In this document: in pieces, positions 54,520 to 63,252 of the stretch | Position numbering within the stretch: the stretch's first letter is position 1 | How the letters are laid out: every line of letters starts with the position of its first letter | From: Aquimixticola soesokkakensis | Lineage (GTDB): Bacteria; Pseudomonadota; Alphaproteobacteria; Rhodobacterales; Rhodobacteraceae | DNA length: 64,000 bases | Reading direction: 5' to 3' | Assembly (NCBI RefSeq): GCF_900172375.1 | Contig: NZ_FWFS01000006.1 | Location: 124,001-188,000, forward strand | Notes under the pieces: generated by a model | Seen by the model: the letters and a program-made list of their open reading frames with translations, nothing else | What the model was told of the DNA's origin: nothing | Databases searched by the model: none | Program-made: the position numbers and the translations under genes

Positions 54520-55095
54520 GGGAGCTCCAGTTCTATGCGAGCGCATTTCATAGGTCGGGGCTTTTGCCTGTCTGCGGCCCGACCACGAGAGACTGCGCTG
54601 GTTCTACGTGAGTTGCAGACAGGATGCGCCCTTATACGGAGTTTCGCCTTTCGTGCAAGGGTGGATTGGGGGCGGGTGTCTTGACGCGGGTGGCGCGGGT
54701 GGCGCGCGCGGGCAGGAGGCGGCGTGTGTGGGCACCGGGGGGGGACAGGGGCGGGCTGCGGGTGGGGCCCATGTCAAAGGGGCTGCTGCGCGCTGCGCTG
54801 TGATTCTCTTGCGGGCCTGTTCCTGCGGGTGTGCTGCATTTTCTTAAAATTCGAGGCGATTTTGCGTTGTTTCGCGCCTTTGGGCTATGCGCGGGGTTTT
54901 AAGGGGGGGGGGGCAACGCATTGTTTTGGGTTTTGAGCGGTTTGTGGCGATGGAATGAAGGGCGCGGGGCTTTCTGGTGGCGGCGGGGAAAATTCATCTT
55001 TCGTTAAGGGCTTGGCCGCAGCTTTGAGGGGGAGCGCGGCGCAAAAGGCATACAGCCCTGCCCATTTCAGGCGTTTCAAGACCGGAGAGAGTGCT
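54520..55095. other. Intergenic region between rpsF and the Flp-pilin-like gene
   Basis: 576 bases. The left part is the ribosomal-operon leader and promoter zone. 54660-54800 is extremely G-rich (GGGTGGCGCG-type runs). An eleven-G homopolymer lies at 54903-54913. An in-frame extension of the next gene starts at 54955 but lacks a ribosome site. I see no RNA gene. Confidence 0.5.
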
Positions 55096-55605
55096 ATGAC
55101 CCAGCCAAATGTGTTCGTGCCACGCGTCCGCCAGACACAGCAGCTATCTTGGGGCGCGCTGCGTCCCTGCGAGGCGAGACAGGCCATGTCGGGCTTTGTG
55201 CAGGACGAGGAGGGCGCGGTGACGGCCGATTTTCTGGGCATTCTGACCGTGGCCATCACCCTGTCGATGACCGTCACAGGCGATGTGGCCGGTGGCGCAA
55301 TGGCCCTTGGCGAAAAGATTTCGGCCAGACTGTCGGGCATGAGCATCGCAAGCACCATCGCGAGCACTGTGGGCAGCGTCGATGATATCGCCAGCGGGAT
55401 CACCTTGGGGGATGTGTTGGCAAACGGATCGTTCGGGTTCGGATTGGGGGCCGGAGAATTGGGGGCCGGAGAATTGGGAAATGGCGACCTCGATGGCGCG
55501 GATGCGCCGGGCAATCCGGGCAATGACCATGCTGTCGGGGGCGCTGGCGAGACCCCCAATGGTGGCGATGCCTGGGGGAGCGGGTCCAATGGCATGAGTT
55601 CCTGA
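55096..55605 (+). CDS. Flp-pilin-like single-helix protein with Gly/Asn-rich tail
   Basis: 169 residues from ATG 55096 (GGAGAG 8 bases upstream). After a 30-residue lead, FVQDEEGAVTADFLGILTVA and ITLSMTV form a conserved acidic GAVT motif and one membrane helix. This resembles the DExGAVTVDWVVLTA proteins (Flp/TadE-like) of Rhodobacterales, though the prepilin cleavage Gly is uncertain. The C-terminal half is Gly/Ala/Asp/Asn-rich and contains GAGEL repeated from a 15-base duplication at 55446-55475. No pilus assembly genes nearby. Function unknown. Confidence 0.65.
   Translation: MTQPNVFVPRVRQTQQLSWGALRPCEARQAMSGFVQDEEGAVTADFLGILTVAITLSMTVTGDVAGGAMALGEKISARLSGMSIASTIASTVGSVDDIASGITLGDVLANGSFGFGLGAGELGAGELGNGDLDGADAPGNPGNDHAVGGAGETPNGGDAWGSGSNGMSS
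55446..55475. repeat. 15-base tandem duplication within the Flp-pilin-like gene
   Basis: GGGGGCCGGAGAATT occurs at 55446-55460 and 55461-55475 with no mismatch, adding one copy of a five-residue GAGEL unit in frame. Confidence 0.9.
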
Positions 55606-55632
55606 ACGGCCCATTGGCGCTGCAATCTGATG

Positions 55633-55668
55633 AAAGGCCCGCGAAACCGGCGTTTTGCGGGCTTTCTC
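55633..55668 (+). terminator. Probable terminator before fabD
   Basis: AAAGGCCCGC and GCGGGCTTT arms (one bulge) around a 14-base loop, followed by TTTCTCTT. Separates the Flp-like gene from fabD. Confidence 0.65.
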
Positions 55669-55805
55669 TTGTGGCAAGGCGCGCTTGGCTTTAGACCCAA
55701 GCGCGACGGCAGGATGCCCGCAGCGGGGTTGTGCCAGCGGTTCGGGCGAAGGTCCGGCAAAAAAGCCCGCGCATGCAGGCGAGAGATCAGAAGGACGGAG
55801 GGGAC

Positions 55806-56735
55806 ATGACCCGAGCATTCGTATTTCCCGGACAGGGCGCGCAGACCATCGGCATGGGCCGCGATCTGGCCATGGCCTATCCGGCGGCAAAAGCCATTTT
55901 TGACGAGGTGGACGCCGCCCTTGGCGAGAACCTGTCGCAGTTGATCTGGGAGGGCGACGCTGCCGAGTTGCAGCTGACGCAAAACGCCCAGCCCGCCTTG
56001 ATGGCCACCTCGCTGGCTGCGCTGCGTGCGCTGGAGGCCGAAGGGTTTGCGCTTGGCGATGCGGCCTTTGTGGCAGGGCATTCTCTGGGCGAATATTCGG
56101 CGCTGGCCGCGGCGGGCGCGATTTCGGTGGCCGACACTGCGCGGCTTTTGCGCATTCGCGGACGCGCCATGCAAGAGGCCGTGCCCGTGGGCGTGGGGGC
56201 AATGGCGGCGCTTATGGGGCTGGATTTTGCGAGCGCCGCAGAGGTCGCCGCCGAGGCCGCGCAGGGCGAGGTGTGCCAAGCCGCCAATGACAATGATCCG
56301 GGGCAGGTTGTGGTGTCCGGGCACAAGGGCGCAGTGGAGCGCGCGGTGGAGATCGCCAAAACGCGCGGCGCGAAACGGGCGGTGATTTTGCCGGTCTCCG
56401 CGCCCTTTCACTGCGCGTTGATGAAGCCCGCGGCCGATGCGATGGCCGAGGCTTTGGATGATGTGAACATCAGCGCCCCCTCGGTGCCCTTGGTGGCCAA
56501 TGTGCGCGCGCGCCCTGTCGAAGATCCGACGCTGATCCGCGCCTTGTTGGTCGAGCAGGTGACAGGGTCGGTGCGCTGGCGCGAATCTGTGGCCTATATG
56601 GCCGAGCAGGGTGTGAGCGAAATCTGGGAAATCGGCGCGGGCAAGGCCCTGTCGGGCATGGTGCGCCGCATCGCCAAGGAGATTTCCTGCACCGCCATCG
56701 GCACCCCCGAAGATATTGCCAAGCTGAAAGCCTAA
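55806..56735 (+). CDS. fabD: Malonyl-CoA:ACP transacylase
   Basis: Loads malonyl groups onto acyl carrier protein for fatty-acid elongation. 309 residues from ATG 55806 with GGAGGGG immediately upstream. RAFVFPGQGAQTIGMGRDL at the start, the active-site serine in VAGHSLGEYSALAAAG (about residue 91), GEVCQAANDNDPGQVV, VSGHKGAVERAVE, and catalytic His in LPVSAPFHCALMKPA. Starts the fab run; fabG follows after 54 bases. Confidence 0.97.
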   Translation: MTRAFVFPGQGAQTIGMGRDLAMAYPAAKAIFDEVDAALGENLSQLIWEGDAAELQLTQNAQPALMATSLAALRALEAEGFALGDAAFVAGHSLGEYSALAAAGAISVADTARLLRIRGRAMQEAVPVGVGAMAALMGLDFASAAEVAAEAAQGEVCQAANDNDPGQVVVSGHKGAVERAVEIAKTRGAKRAVILPVSAPFHCALMKPAADAMAEALDDVNISAPSVPLVANVRARPVEDPTLIRALLVEQVTGSVRWRESVAYMAEQGVSEIWEIGAGKALSGMVRRIAKEISCTAIGTPEDIAKLKA

Positions 56736-56789
56736 CCGGCGCCCCTGGCGCGACATGACTGCACGCAAGTGTTGAAAGAAGGACAAGAA

Positions 56790-57527
56790 ATGTTTGATTT
56801 GACAGGTAAAAATGCGCTGGTGACAGGTGCTTCCGGTGGCATTGGCGGTGAAATCGCAAAGGCGCTTTATGCCGCGGGCGCCACGGTGGCGCTGTCGGGC
56901 ACCCGCGAAGAGCCGCTTAAGGCGCTGGCCGCCGAGCTTGGCGCGCGTGCCCATGTTCTGCCGTGCAACCTGTCGGATGCAGAGGCCGTGACCGCCTTGC
57001 CAAAGCAGGCGATCGAGGCCATGGGGTCGCTCGATATTCTGGTGAACAACGCTGGGATCACCCGCGACAACCTGTTCATGCGTATGTCGGATGACGAATG
57101 GCAGTCGGTGATCGATGTGAACCTGACCTCGACCTTCCGCCTGTGCAAAGGCGCGCTGCGGGGCATGATGAAATCGCGCTGGGGGCGGATCATCAACATT
57201 TCCTCCATCGTGGGGGCCACCGGCAACCCCGGTCAGGGGAACTATGCCGCTTCCAAGGCGGGCATGGTCGGCATGTCCAAATCGCTCGCCTATGAGGTTG
57301 CCTCGCGCGGTATCACGGTGAACTGCGTGGCGCCGGGGTTCATCGCAACGGCGATGACCGACAAGCTCAATGACGAGCAAAAAGGCAAGATCAACGACCA
57401 GATCCCCGCCGCGCGCATGGGGACGCCCGAAGAAATCGCGGCGGCGGTTTTGTATCTTGCCGCTCCTGAAGCTGGCTATGTGACGGGCGCGACCCTGCAT
57501 GTGAACGGCGGCATGGCGATGATTTAA
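56790..57527 (+). CDS. fabG: 3-oxoacyl-[acyl-carrier-protein] reductase
   Basis: NADPH-dependent reduction of 3-oxoacyl-ACP. 245 residues from ATG 56790 (AAGGAC upstream). SDR fold: LVTGASGGIGGEIAKALYA, NNAGITRDNLFMRM, catalytic Ser in IINISSIVGATGNPGQGNYA with YAASK (Tyr/Lys), and VAPGFIATAMTDKL. FabG-typical length and context between fabD and acpP. Confidence 0.97.
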   Translation: MFDLTGKNALVTGASGGIGGEIAKALYAAGATVALSGTREEPLKALAAELGARAHVLPCNLSDAEAVTALPKQAIEAMGSLDILVNNAGITRDNLFMRMSDDEWQSVIDVNLTSTFRLCKGALRGMMKSRWGRIINISSIVGATGNPGQGNYAASKAGMVGMSKSLAYEVASRGITVNCVAPGFIATAMTDKLNDEQKGKINDQIPAARMGTPEEIAAAVLYLAAPEAGYVTGATLHVNGGMAMI

Positions 57528-57766
57528 AGCATCTTTTGGGAAGGATCGCCTGCGGGACGTTTTTCGCGGGACAAAATCGTTGCCATGAGATTTAACTGTG
57601 CTATGAGCAGCGCAGATTGCCGTGGGGCGCAGTTGCGCGCGCGGTGCGTGCCGGTTTGATCCGGTGCGGTGAGCGGCAGGTCAGGGCTTTCTGTCTGCCA
57701 AACGCAAAGCGGGCAGGCCCGTGAACATCAAAGCAAGCGGACTTTCCGCAAACGTGAGGAATTACC

Positions 57767-58000
57767 ATGAGCGACATCGCAGATCGCGTGAAAAAAATCG
57801 TCGTCGAGCACCTTGACGTCGAAGAAGACAAAGTGACCGAAAACGCGTCGTTCATCGACGACCTCGGCGCAGACAGCCTCGACACCGTTGAGCTGGTCAT
57901 GGCGTTCGAAGAAGAGTTCGGCATCGAGATCCCCGATGACGCGGCCGAGACCATCCAAACGTTTGGCGATGCCGTTGGCTTCATCACCAAAGCTTCCTGA
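57767..58000 (+). CDS. acpP: Acyl carrier protein
   Basis: 77 residues, acidic. Phosphopantetheine serine in [20 protein letters not shown] (Ser37 region), then [33 protein letters not shown] precedes the ATG. The 239-base spacer after fabG suggests its own promoter, as expected for this abundant protein; a terminator follows directly. Confidence 0.99.
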   Translation: MSDIADRVKKIVVEHLDVEEDKVTENASFIDDLGADSLDTVELVMAFEEEFGIEIPDDAAETIQTFGDAVGFITKAS

Positions 58001-58024
58001 TTTTAGCGAAGTTTAAAGAATTCG

Positions 58025-58061
58025 AACGGCGCTTGGGGTTTGTCCGCAAGCGCCGTTTTTT
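58025..58061 (+). terminator. Rho-independent terminator after acpP
   Basis: AACGGCGCTT (58025-58034) pairs with AAGCGCCGTT (58048-58057), 13-base loop, six T. It separates acpP from the opposed PilZ gene. Confidence 0.92.
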
Positions 58062-58103
58062 GTGTGGGCAGGGTTTTCGCTGGCGCTGTCAGGTGAGGTC
58101 AGG

Positions 58104-59327
58104 TCAGGCCGCGCTGCTTTGTGTTTCGGGGGCGCTTGACCAGTCGGCCTCAAGGCTGTCGACATCGATTCCGATTGCACGCGGGGGCGCGCCGCTTGGC
58201 GGGGGCAGGTCGCGGGACGCGGGCTGCGGCGCGGCGGCGAGTGCGAAAATCTGTTCCATCGTCGCCTGCGACAGCGGTTCGTCAAATTCCATGCCGCTGA
58301 AATGTTCTGTATTCCAGCAGATGCGGCCTTTGTATTTTGTCGTGCCGATGGTGAGCTGAACGGGGCGGTGCACGGCCAAGGCGAGGCTGGTGCCGAGTTT
58401 TGCGCCCGATTGCGACAGGTCGATCAGTTTGGCCGCAGTGTCCTGCGCGCCGTCGAACAGGCGTACGCCCATGGTGCAGGGATAACGCATGTGGCGACGG
58501 CGTTTGATCGAGAACCGCATCCAGATCCAGATGATGGTCGAGCTGATAAAGGTCAGCACCCCCAGCACGAAGGCGGCATCGCCCGTGGGGGTCAGTTCGA
58601 TGCGCGGCTTGACGGGCCCCGCCGGCAGATCAAAGCTGAGCGGATCGACAGGCGGCGGGGTAAAGGCGCTTTCGATATCGTTGATCGCGCCTTTGAGGAC
58701 CGCAACGGGTCCGCGCGCCGCAGGTGGTTTTACGCTGAGCAAGTCGGGGGCATAGGGGTCGCAGGCGGTTTGCGACAGGTAGGCGCGCAGGTTCATGTCC
58801 TGCTGGGCAAAGCGCGGATCGCTGACATAGCGGATCGCTTCGGCGTTCCATTGGCTGTTGAACAGGCGCATGACATGCAGACGTGCGGCGATATAGGCCT
58901 CGATCTGAGGGGCGGTGGTGCCAATCTGGGCGGCCGCGATCTGGGCCTTGATGTTCTGTGTCGGGTAACGGTCGGTGATGCGCCGCAGGCTACGGGCGCT
59001 TTCGACGGCTTCTGGGCTGTTGATCGTGGTGGCAAGGGCATTCGAGCGGATCGACATTTCCGACAGCCAGCGCGTGAGTTGGCACGAGGGCGCGGCCCGC
59101 GATTGCGCAGGCCATGCGAGGCAGAGCAGCAGCGCAAGGGCCACGACGGCGCAGCGCGGCGCAAGGGCCACGACGGCGCAGCGCAGCGCAAGGGCCATGA
59201 CGGCGCGGCGCGGCGCGCAGGCGCTGCGACCCAGATGGCAAAGCAGGAAGCACAGGCGCAGTACGGGCAAAACACTATTCCAGACAACTAAACATTCGCC
59301 TGATCCTAGCCGCAGCTTGTTAAACAT
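58104..59327 (-). CDS. Membrane protein with C-terminal PilZ (c-di-GMP-binding) domain
   Basis: 407 residues if started at ATG 59327; 364 from the in-frame ATG 59198, which would begin a clean signal peptide (MALALRCAVVALAPRCAVVA ending SRA before APSC), but neither has a good ribosome site. A periplasmic helical part (about 80-265) is followed by one membrane helix (AFVLGVLTFISSTIIWIWM). The cytoplasmic PilZ domain has RRRHMRYPC (RxxxR) and LIDLSQSGAKL (DxSxxG), both c-di-GMP contacts, and ends in a Pro-rich tail. Lies on the opposite strand between acpP and fabF. The partner or output is unknown. Confidence 0.85.
   Translation of the reverse strand: MFNKLRLGSGECLVVWNSVLPVLRLCFLLCHLGRSACAPRRAVMALALRCAVVALAPRCAVVALALLLCLAWPAQSRAAPSCQLTRWLSEMSIRSNALATTINSPEAVESARSLRRITDRYPTQNIKAQIAAAQIGTTAPQIEAYIAARLHVMRLFNSQWNAEAIRYVSDPRFAQQDMNLRAYLSQTACDPYAPDLLSVKPPAARGPVAVLKGAINDIESAFTPPPVDPLSFDLPAGPVKPRIELTPTGDAAFVLGVLTFISSTIIWIWMRFSIKRRRHMRYPCTMGVRLFDGAQDTAAKLIDLSQSGAKLGTSLALAVHRPVQLTIGTTKYKGRICWNTEHFSGMEFDEPLSQATMEQIFALAAAPQPASRDLPPPSGAPPRAIGIDVDSLEADWSSAPETQSSAA
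59124..59204. repeat. 27-base repeat, three units, in the signal peptide of the PilZ protein
   Basis: Encodes AVMALALRC, AVVALAPRC and AVVALALLL (residues 42-68 of the long form). The first two units and most of the third are near-identical at DNA level (GCCGTCGTGGCCCTTGCGC core). Confidence 0.9.
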
Positions 59328-59473
59328 CCCGTTTACAGGGGCGGCTTTGCTCAGGTTGGGGGGCAGATCGGCGGAATGCGGTGCAGAATGCGCGCCCTGT
59401 GCATGGTTTGGCTTTTAACGCAGGGCTGTGGCGTGTATTGAAAGGGCCGAGTTCAATAAAAGGGGGCAGTCAC

Positions 59474-60736
59474 ATGCGCCGAGTAGTCGTCACAGGTCTT
59501 GGGATGGTTTCGCCGCTGGCATGCGGTATCGAGGAAACATGGACCCGCCTTCTGGCCGGAGAATCCGCCGCAGGCACCATCGAGCGGTTCGATGCGAGCC
59601 ATCTGGGCACAACCTATGCTTGCGAAGTCAAAAAGGGCGACGGGTCGAATGGCACGTTCAACCCCAATGACTGGATGGCCCCGAAAGACCAGAAAAAGGT
59701 CGATGATTTCATTCTGTTCGGGGTGGCGGCTGCGGAGCAGGCGCTGGTGGATGCCGATTGGAAGCCCGAAGACGAGGAAGACCGTCTGCGCACGGGCGTG
59801 TTGATCGGCTCGGGCATCGGTGGTCTGTCCTCGATTGCCGACACGGCGATTTTGTTGAAGGAAAAAGGGCCGCGCCGCGTGTCGCCGTTTTTCATCCCCG
59901 GATCGTTGATCAACCTGATTTCCGGTCAGGTGTCGATCCGCTACGGGTTCAAAGGGCCGAACCATTCGGTTGTGACCGCCTGTTCGACGGGCGCGCATGC
60001 CATTGGCGATGCGTCGCGCTTGATCATGCTGGGCGATGCCGATGTGATGGTCGCAGGCGGCGCGGAGGCGGCGATTTGCGAGCTGGGCATCGCAGGGTTC
60101 AACGCCTGCAAGGCACTGTCCACGGGCCGCGGGGACGATCCCAAAAAGGCGTCGCGCCCCTATGACAAGGACCGTGACGGTTTCGTCATGGGTGAAGGCG
60201 CGGGCATTGTCGTTCTGGAAGAATACGAGCACGCCAAGGCGCGCGGCGCGAAGATTTACGCCGAGGTCGTGGGCTACGGTCTGTCGGGCGATGCCTATCA
60301 CATTACCGCGCCGGCGAGCGATGGCGATGGCGGGTTTCGTGCGATGCAGGCCGCTTTGGCGCGGGCGGGTCTTGAGCCGTCTGATGTCGATTACATCAAC
60401 GCGCATGGCACCTCGACCATGGCCGACACGATCGAGTTGGGCGCGGTCGAGCGGTTGCTGGGCGATGCGGCGGACACGGCGACGATGTCCTCGACCAAAT
60501 CCTCGATCGGTCACTTGCTGGGGGCGGCTGGCGCCGTGGAGGCGATTTTCTGTGTGCTGGCGATCCGTGATCAGGTCGCCCCGCCCACGATCAACCTCGA
60601 CAATCCCGATGTGGAGGCGCGTCTGGACCTTGCTGCGAATGAAAAACGCGTGCGTAAAATCGACGTGGCGCTGTCGAATTCTTTCGGGTTCGGCGGGACG
60701 AATGCCTCGCTCGTGTTGAAAAAGGTTGAGGGCTGA
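59474..60736 (+). CDS. fabF: 3-oxoacyl-[acyl-carrier-protein] synthase II
   Basis: Condenses acyl-ACP with malonyl-ACP. 420 residues from ATG 59474, with AAGGGGGCAG upstream. The Cys-His-His triad is visible: VTACSTGAHAIGDA (Cys about 170), NAHGTSTMADTIEL and STKSSIGHLLGAAGA; C-terminal SFGFGGTNASLVL. Its stop overlaps the mltG start by one base. Confidence 0.98.
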   Translation: MRRVVVTGLGMVSPLACGIEETWTRLLAGESAAGTIERFDASHLGTTYACEVKKGDGSNGTFNPNDWMAPKDQKKVDDFILFGVAAAEQALVDADWKPEDEEDRLRTGVLIGSGIGGLSSIADTAILLKEKGPRRVSPFFIPGSLINLISGQVSIRYGFKGPNHSVVTACSTGAHAIGDASRLIMLGDADVMVAGGAEAAICELGIAGFNACKALSTGRGDDPKKASRPYDKDRDGFVMGEGAGIVVLEEYEHAKARGAKIYAEVVGYGLSGDAYHITAPASDGDGGFRAMQAALARAGLEPSDVDYINAHGTSTMADTIELGAVERLLGDAADTATMSSTKSSIGHLLGAAGAVEAIFCVLAIRDQVAPPTINLDNPDVEARLDLAANEKRVRKIDVALSNSFGFGGTNASLVLKKVEG

Positions 60737-61917
60737 TGTGGCGCAATATTGCCTCTAACGCTTTGACTTTGTTCATTGTCGGGCTGGTGGTGCTGGCAGG
60801 GGTCATTGCATGGGGCCGCAGCCAGTATTCCAGCGCCGGACCGCTTGAGACGGCGATCTGTTTGCAGGTGCCTGCGGGCGGAAACATGCGCGGTGTCAGC
60901 AGCGATCTTGCCGAACAGGGCGCGATTACCTCGGATACGATCTTTCGTGTCGGGGCGGATTATTCCGACAAGTCGAGCCTGCTCAAGGCGGGGTCTTTCC
61001 TTGTGCCCGAGCAGTCTTCGATGGCTGAAATCGTGGATATCATCACCCGGGGTGGTGCATCGACCTGCGGCACCGAAGTGGTGTTTCGCATCGGTGTGAA
61101 TGCCACGCAGGTGGATGTGCGCGAGTTGGATCCGGCGACCAATCGCTTTCGGGATGTGGCCGAATTCGTGCCCGGCCCCGAGGGCGAGGAAGGCGATGCG
61201 GTTCCCGAGGAATATACCACCGTGCGCAACCAGAACGACACGCGCTATCGCGTGCTGGTGGCCGAGGGCACAACGGTCTGGCGGGTGGTCGAAAGCCTCA
61301 AGCTTGCCGATTTCATCGAGGGCGACCTTGTGGAGATGCCCGCAGAGGGGATGCTTGCGCCCGACAGCTACGAAGTGGTGGCCGGATCGGACGTCGGTGC
61401 GCTGATCAGCCGGATGGAAGATGCACAGGCCGCGCGGCTTGAGGAATCCTGGCGCAACCGTGTGGATGATCTGCCCTTCGAGACCAAGGAAGATGCCTTG
61501 ATCATGGCGTCGATCATCGAAAAGGAGACCGGCGTGGCCGAAGAGCGGCGTCAGGTGGCCAGTGTGTTCGAGAACCGGTTGAAGCAGGGGATGCGGTTGC
61601 AGACCGATCCCACGGTGATCTACGGCGTGACCAATGGCGAAGGCGTTTTGGGCCGTGGCCTGCGTCAGTCGGAGTTGCAGCGCGAAACGCCCTACAACAC
61701 CTATGTGATCAACGGGATGCCGCCGACGCCGATCGCCAATCCGGGGCTGGCGGCGATCGAGGCCGCGCTGGATCCGGCGCAGACGGACTATATTTTCTTT
61801 GTGGCCGATGGCACGGGGGGGCATGCTTTTGCGACCACGCTGGCCGAACACAACGCGAATGTGGCGCTTTGGCGCAAGATCGAGGCCGAGAAAGCCGCTG
61901 CCGAGACGGCCGAGTGA
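60736..61917 (+). CDS. mltG: Endolytic murein transglycosylase MltG
   Basis: Cleaves nascent peptidoglycan strands in the inner membrane, thought to set glycan-chain length. 393 residues: N-terminal membrane anchor (ALTLFIVGLVVLAGVIAWG), a LysM-like domain (YSDKSSLLKAGSFLVPEQSS), then the YceG domain with the catalytic Glu in IMASIIEKETGVAEERRQVA, VFENRLKQGMRLQTDPTVIY and YNTYVINGMPPTPIANPGL. Coupled to fabF by a TGATG junction, the usual alphaproteobacterial arrangement. Confidence 0.96.
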   Translation: MWRNIASNALTLFIVGLVVLAGVIAWGRSQYSSAGPLETAICLQVPAGGNMRGVSSDLAEQGAITSDTIFRVGADYSDKSSLLKAGSFLVPEQSSMAEIVDIITRGGASTCGTEVVFRIGVNATQVDVRELDPATNRFRDVAEFVPGPEGEEGDAVPEEYTTVRNQNDTRYRVLVAEGTTVWRVVESLKLADFIEGDLVEMPAEGMLAPDSYEVVAGSDVGALISRMEDAQAARLEESWRNRVDDLPFETKEDALIMASIIEKETGVAEERRQVASVFENRLKQGMRLQTDPTVIYGVTNGEGVLGRGLRQSELQRETPYNTYVINGMPPTPIANPGLAAIEAALDPAQTDYIFFVADGTGGHAFATTLAEHNANVALWRKIEAEKAAAETAE

Positions 61918-61950
61918 CATAGGGTCGCAGGTGTAGGCGATGAGAAAACA

Positions 61951-61984
61951 AAGGGCGCGCGGGAACACTGCGCGCCCTCTTTTT
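61951..61984 (+). terminator. Rho-independent terminator after mltG
   Basis: AGGGCGCGC (61952-61960) pairs with GCGCGCCCT (61970-61978), 9-base loop, followed by CTTTTT. Confidence 0.9.
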
Positions 61985-62050
61985 GTTCTGTGACTGGTTT
62001 GTGCTTTGTCGGGTTTTGGACAGGTGGCACGGGGCGCTTGAAGGAAAGAT

Positions 62051-63244
62051 GTGCAGATGATCAATGTCGCGATTGTGGTGAGCCTCGTGGCTGTCGCGGG
62101 GCTGCTGGTCTGGCCCAGAGTCGCCAATGCGCCCCTGTGGCGGGCGACAGTTACGCCGCTCGCGTCGATCATCGGCAGCGGGTTTTTGGTGTTGGGGCCG
62201 ATTTTGGACGTCTCCTTCGGCATCTGGACGCCGCTGGCGATGGCTGCGCTCTGTGCGGTGGCCTATGCGTTTGGATGGGCGGTGCGCCACAACATCGCGG
62301 CAGAAGCGCGGGGCAGTGCAGGGCCAAAGGATCGCTTGGAGCAGGGGGCAAACCTGGTGCTGGCCTTCGCCTATTTCATTTCGGTCGCCTATTACCTGAA
62401 CCTGTTCGGGGCCTTCGCGGTCAGTTTGACGCCCTTTGACACGGAATTTGTGGCGCGGATGGTGACGACGGGGGTGTTCGTGATCATCCTTGTGGTCGGC
62501 TTTACCAAGGGATTTCGCGCTTTGGAGCGCATGGAGCAGGTGTCGGTCGGCATTAAGCTGGCGATCATCGCGGGATTGATCGTCGGCTTGGCGTGGCATT
62601 TTGGCGGTGAGGCAAGCGGCGGGAGGTTGGTGTTCAACGCGCCGAGCGTGGGCGGCTGGCAGGCGGTGACGCTGTTGTTCGGGTTGATCGTCACGGTGCA
62701 GGGGTTCGAGACCTCGCGCTATCTGGGCGCGACCTATGATGCGGCCACACGGGTGCGTTCGATGCGTTTGGCGCAGTGGATTTCGACAGCGATCTACATG
62801 GCCTACATCGTGCTGATTGCCTATAGTTTTCGCCCCGATCAGCTTTCGTTGGAAGAAACCGCGATCATTGACATGATGTCGGTGGTGGCGCCGGTTTTGC
62901 CCGCTTTGCTGGTCGCGGCGGCTTTGGCGGCGCAGTTTTCTGCGGCGGTGGCCGATACAAGCGGCGCGGGTGGTTTGGTGCGGGAAGTGTCGGGGGGCAA
63001 GGTTCCGGCAAAATTTGCCTATGTGCTTTTGGTCGCGGTTGGCCTGCTTTTGACCTGGGGGTTTGATGTCTATCAGATCATCAGCTACGCCTCGCGCGCC
63101 TTTGCGGCTTATTACGCGCTACAGGCGCTGATTGCCGCTGTTCTGGCCCGCAAGGAGGGCGGCTGGAAGGTCTGGGCCTTTGGGGCTTTGGCGCTTTTGG
63201 GCGTGGCGATCACGGTCTTGGGGCGCGCGGTCGAGGGGGGATAG
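62051..63244 (+). CDS. Multi-spanning membrane protein, APC-superfamily-like permease
   Basis: 397 residues with about eleven hydrophobic segments; GTG 62051 has AAGGA 5 bases upstream, and ATG 62057 is the alternative. Near the start, TPLASIIGSGFLVLGPIL has the glycine-broken first helix of LeuT-fold carriers. Later segments include LVLAFAYFISVAYYLNLFGA, TLLFGLIVTVQGFETSRYLG, and AALAAQFSAAVADTSGAGGL. I do not recognise a characterised subfamily; amino-acid or similar small-molecule transport is a guess. It is convergent with the K+ channel gene, with 8 bases between stops. Confidence 0.7.
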   Translation: MQMINVAIVVSLVAVAGLLVWPRVANAPLWRATVTPLASIIGSGFLVLGPILDVSFGIWTPLAMAALCAVAYAFGWAVRHNIAAEARGSAGPKDRLEQGANLVLAFAYFISVAYYLNLFGAFAVSLTPFDTEFVARMVTTGVFVIILVVGFTKGFRALERMEQVSVGIKLAIIAGLIVGLAWHFGGEASGGRLVFNAPSVGGWQAVTLLFGLIVTVQGFETSRYLGATYDAATRVRSMRLAQWISTAIYMAYIVLIAYSFRPDQLSLEETAIIDMMSVVAPVLPALLVAAALAAQFSAAVADTSGAGGLVREVSGGKVPAKFAYVLLVAVGLLLTWGFDVYQIISYASRAFAAYYALQALIAAVLARKEGGWKVWAFGALALLGVAITVLGRAVEGG

Positions 63245-63252
63245 CTGGGGCC

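Noticed and set aside
54955-55095. 47-residue N-terminal extension of the Flp-pilin-like protein
   Set aside because: No ribosome site and atypical composition; ATG 55096 has GGAGAG at good spacing.
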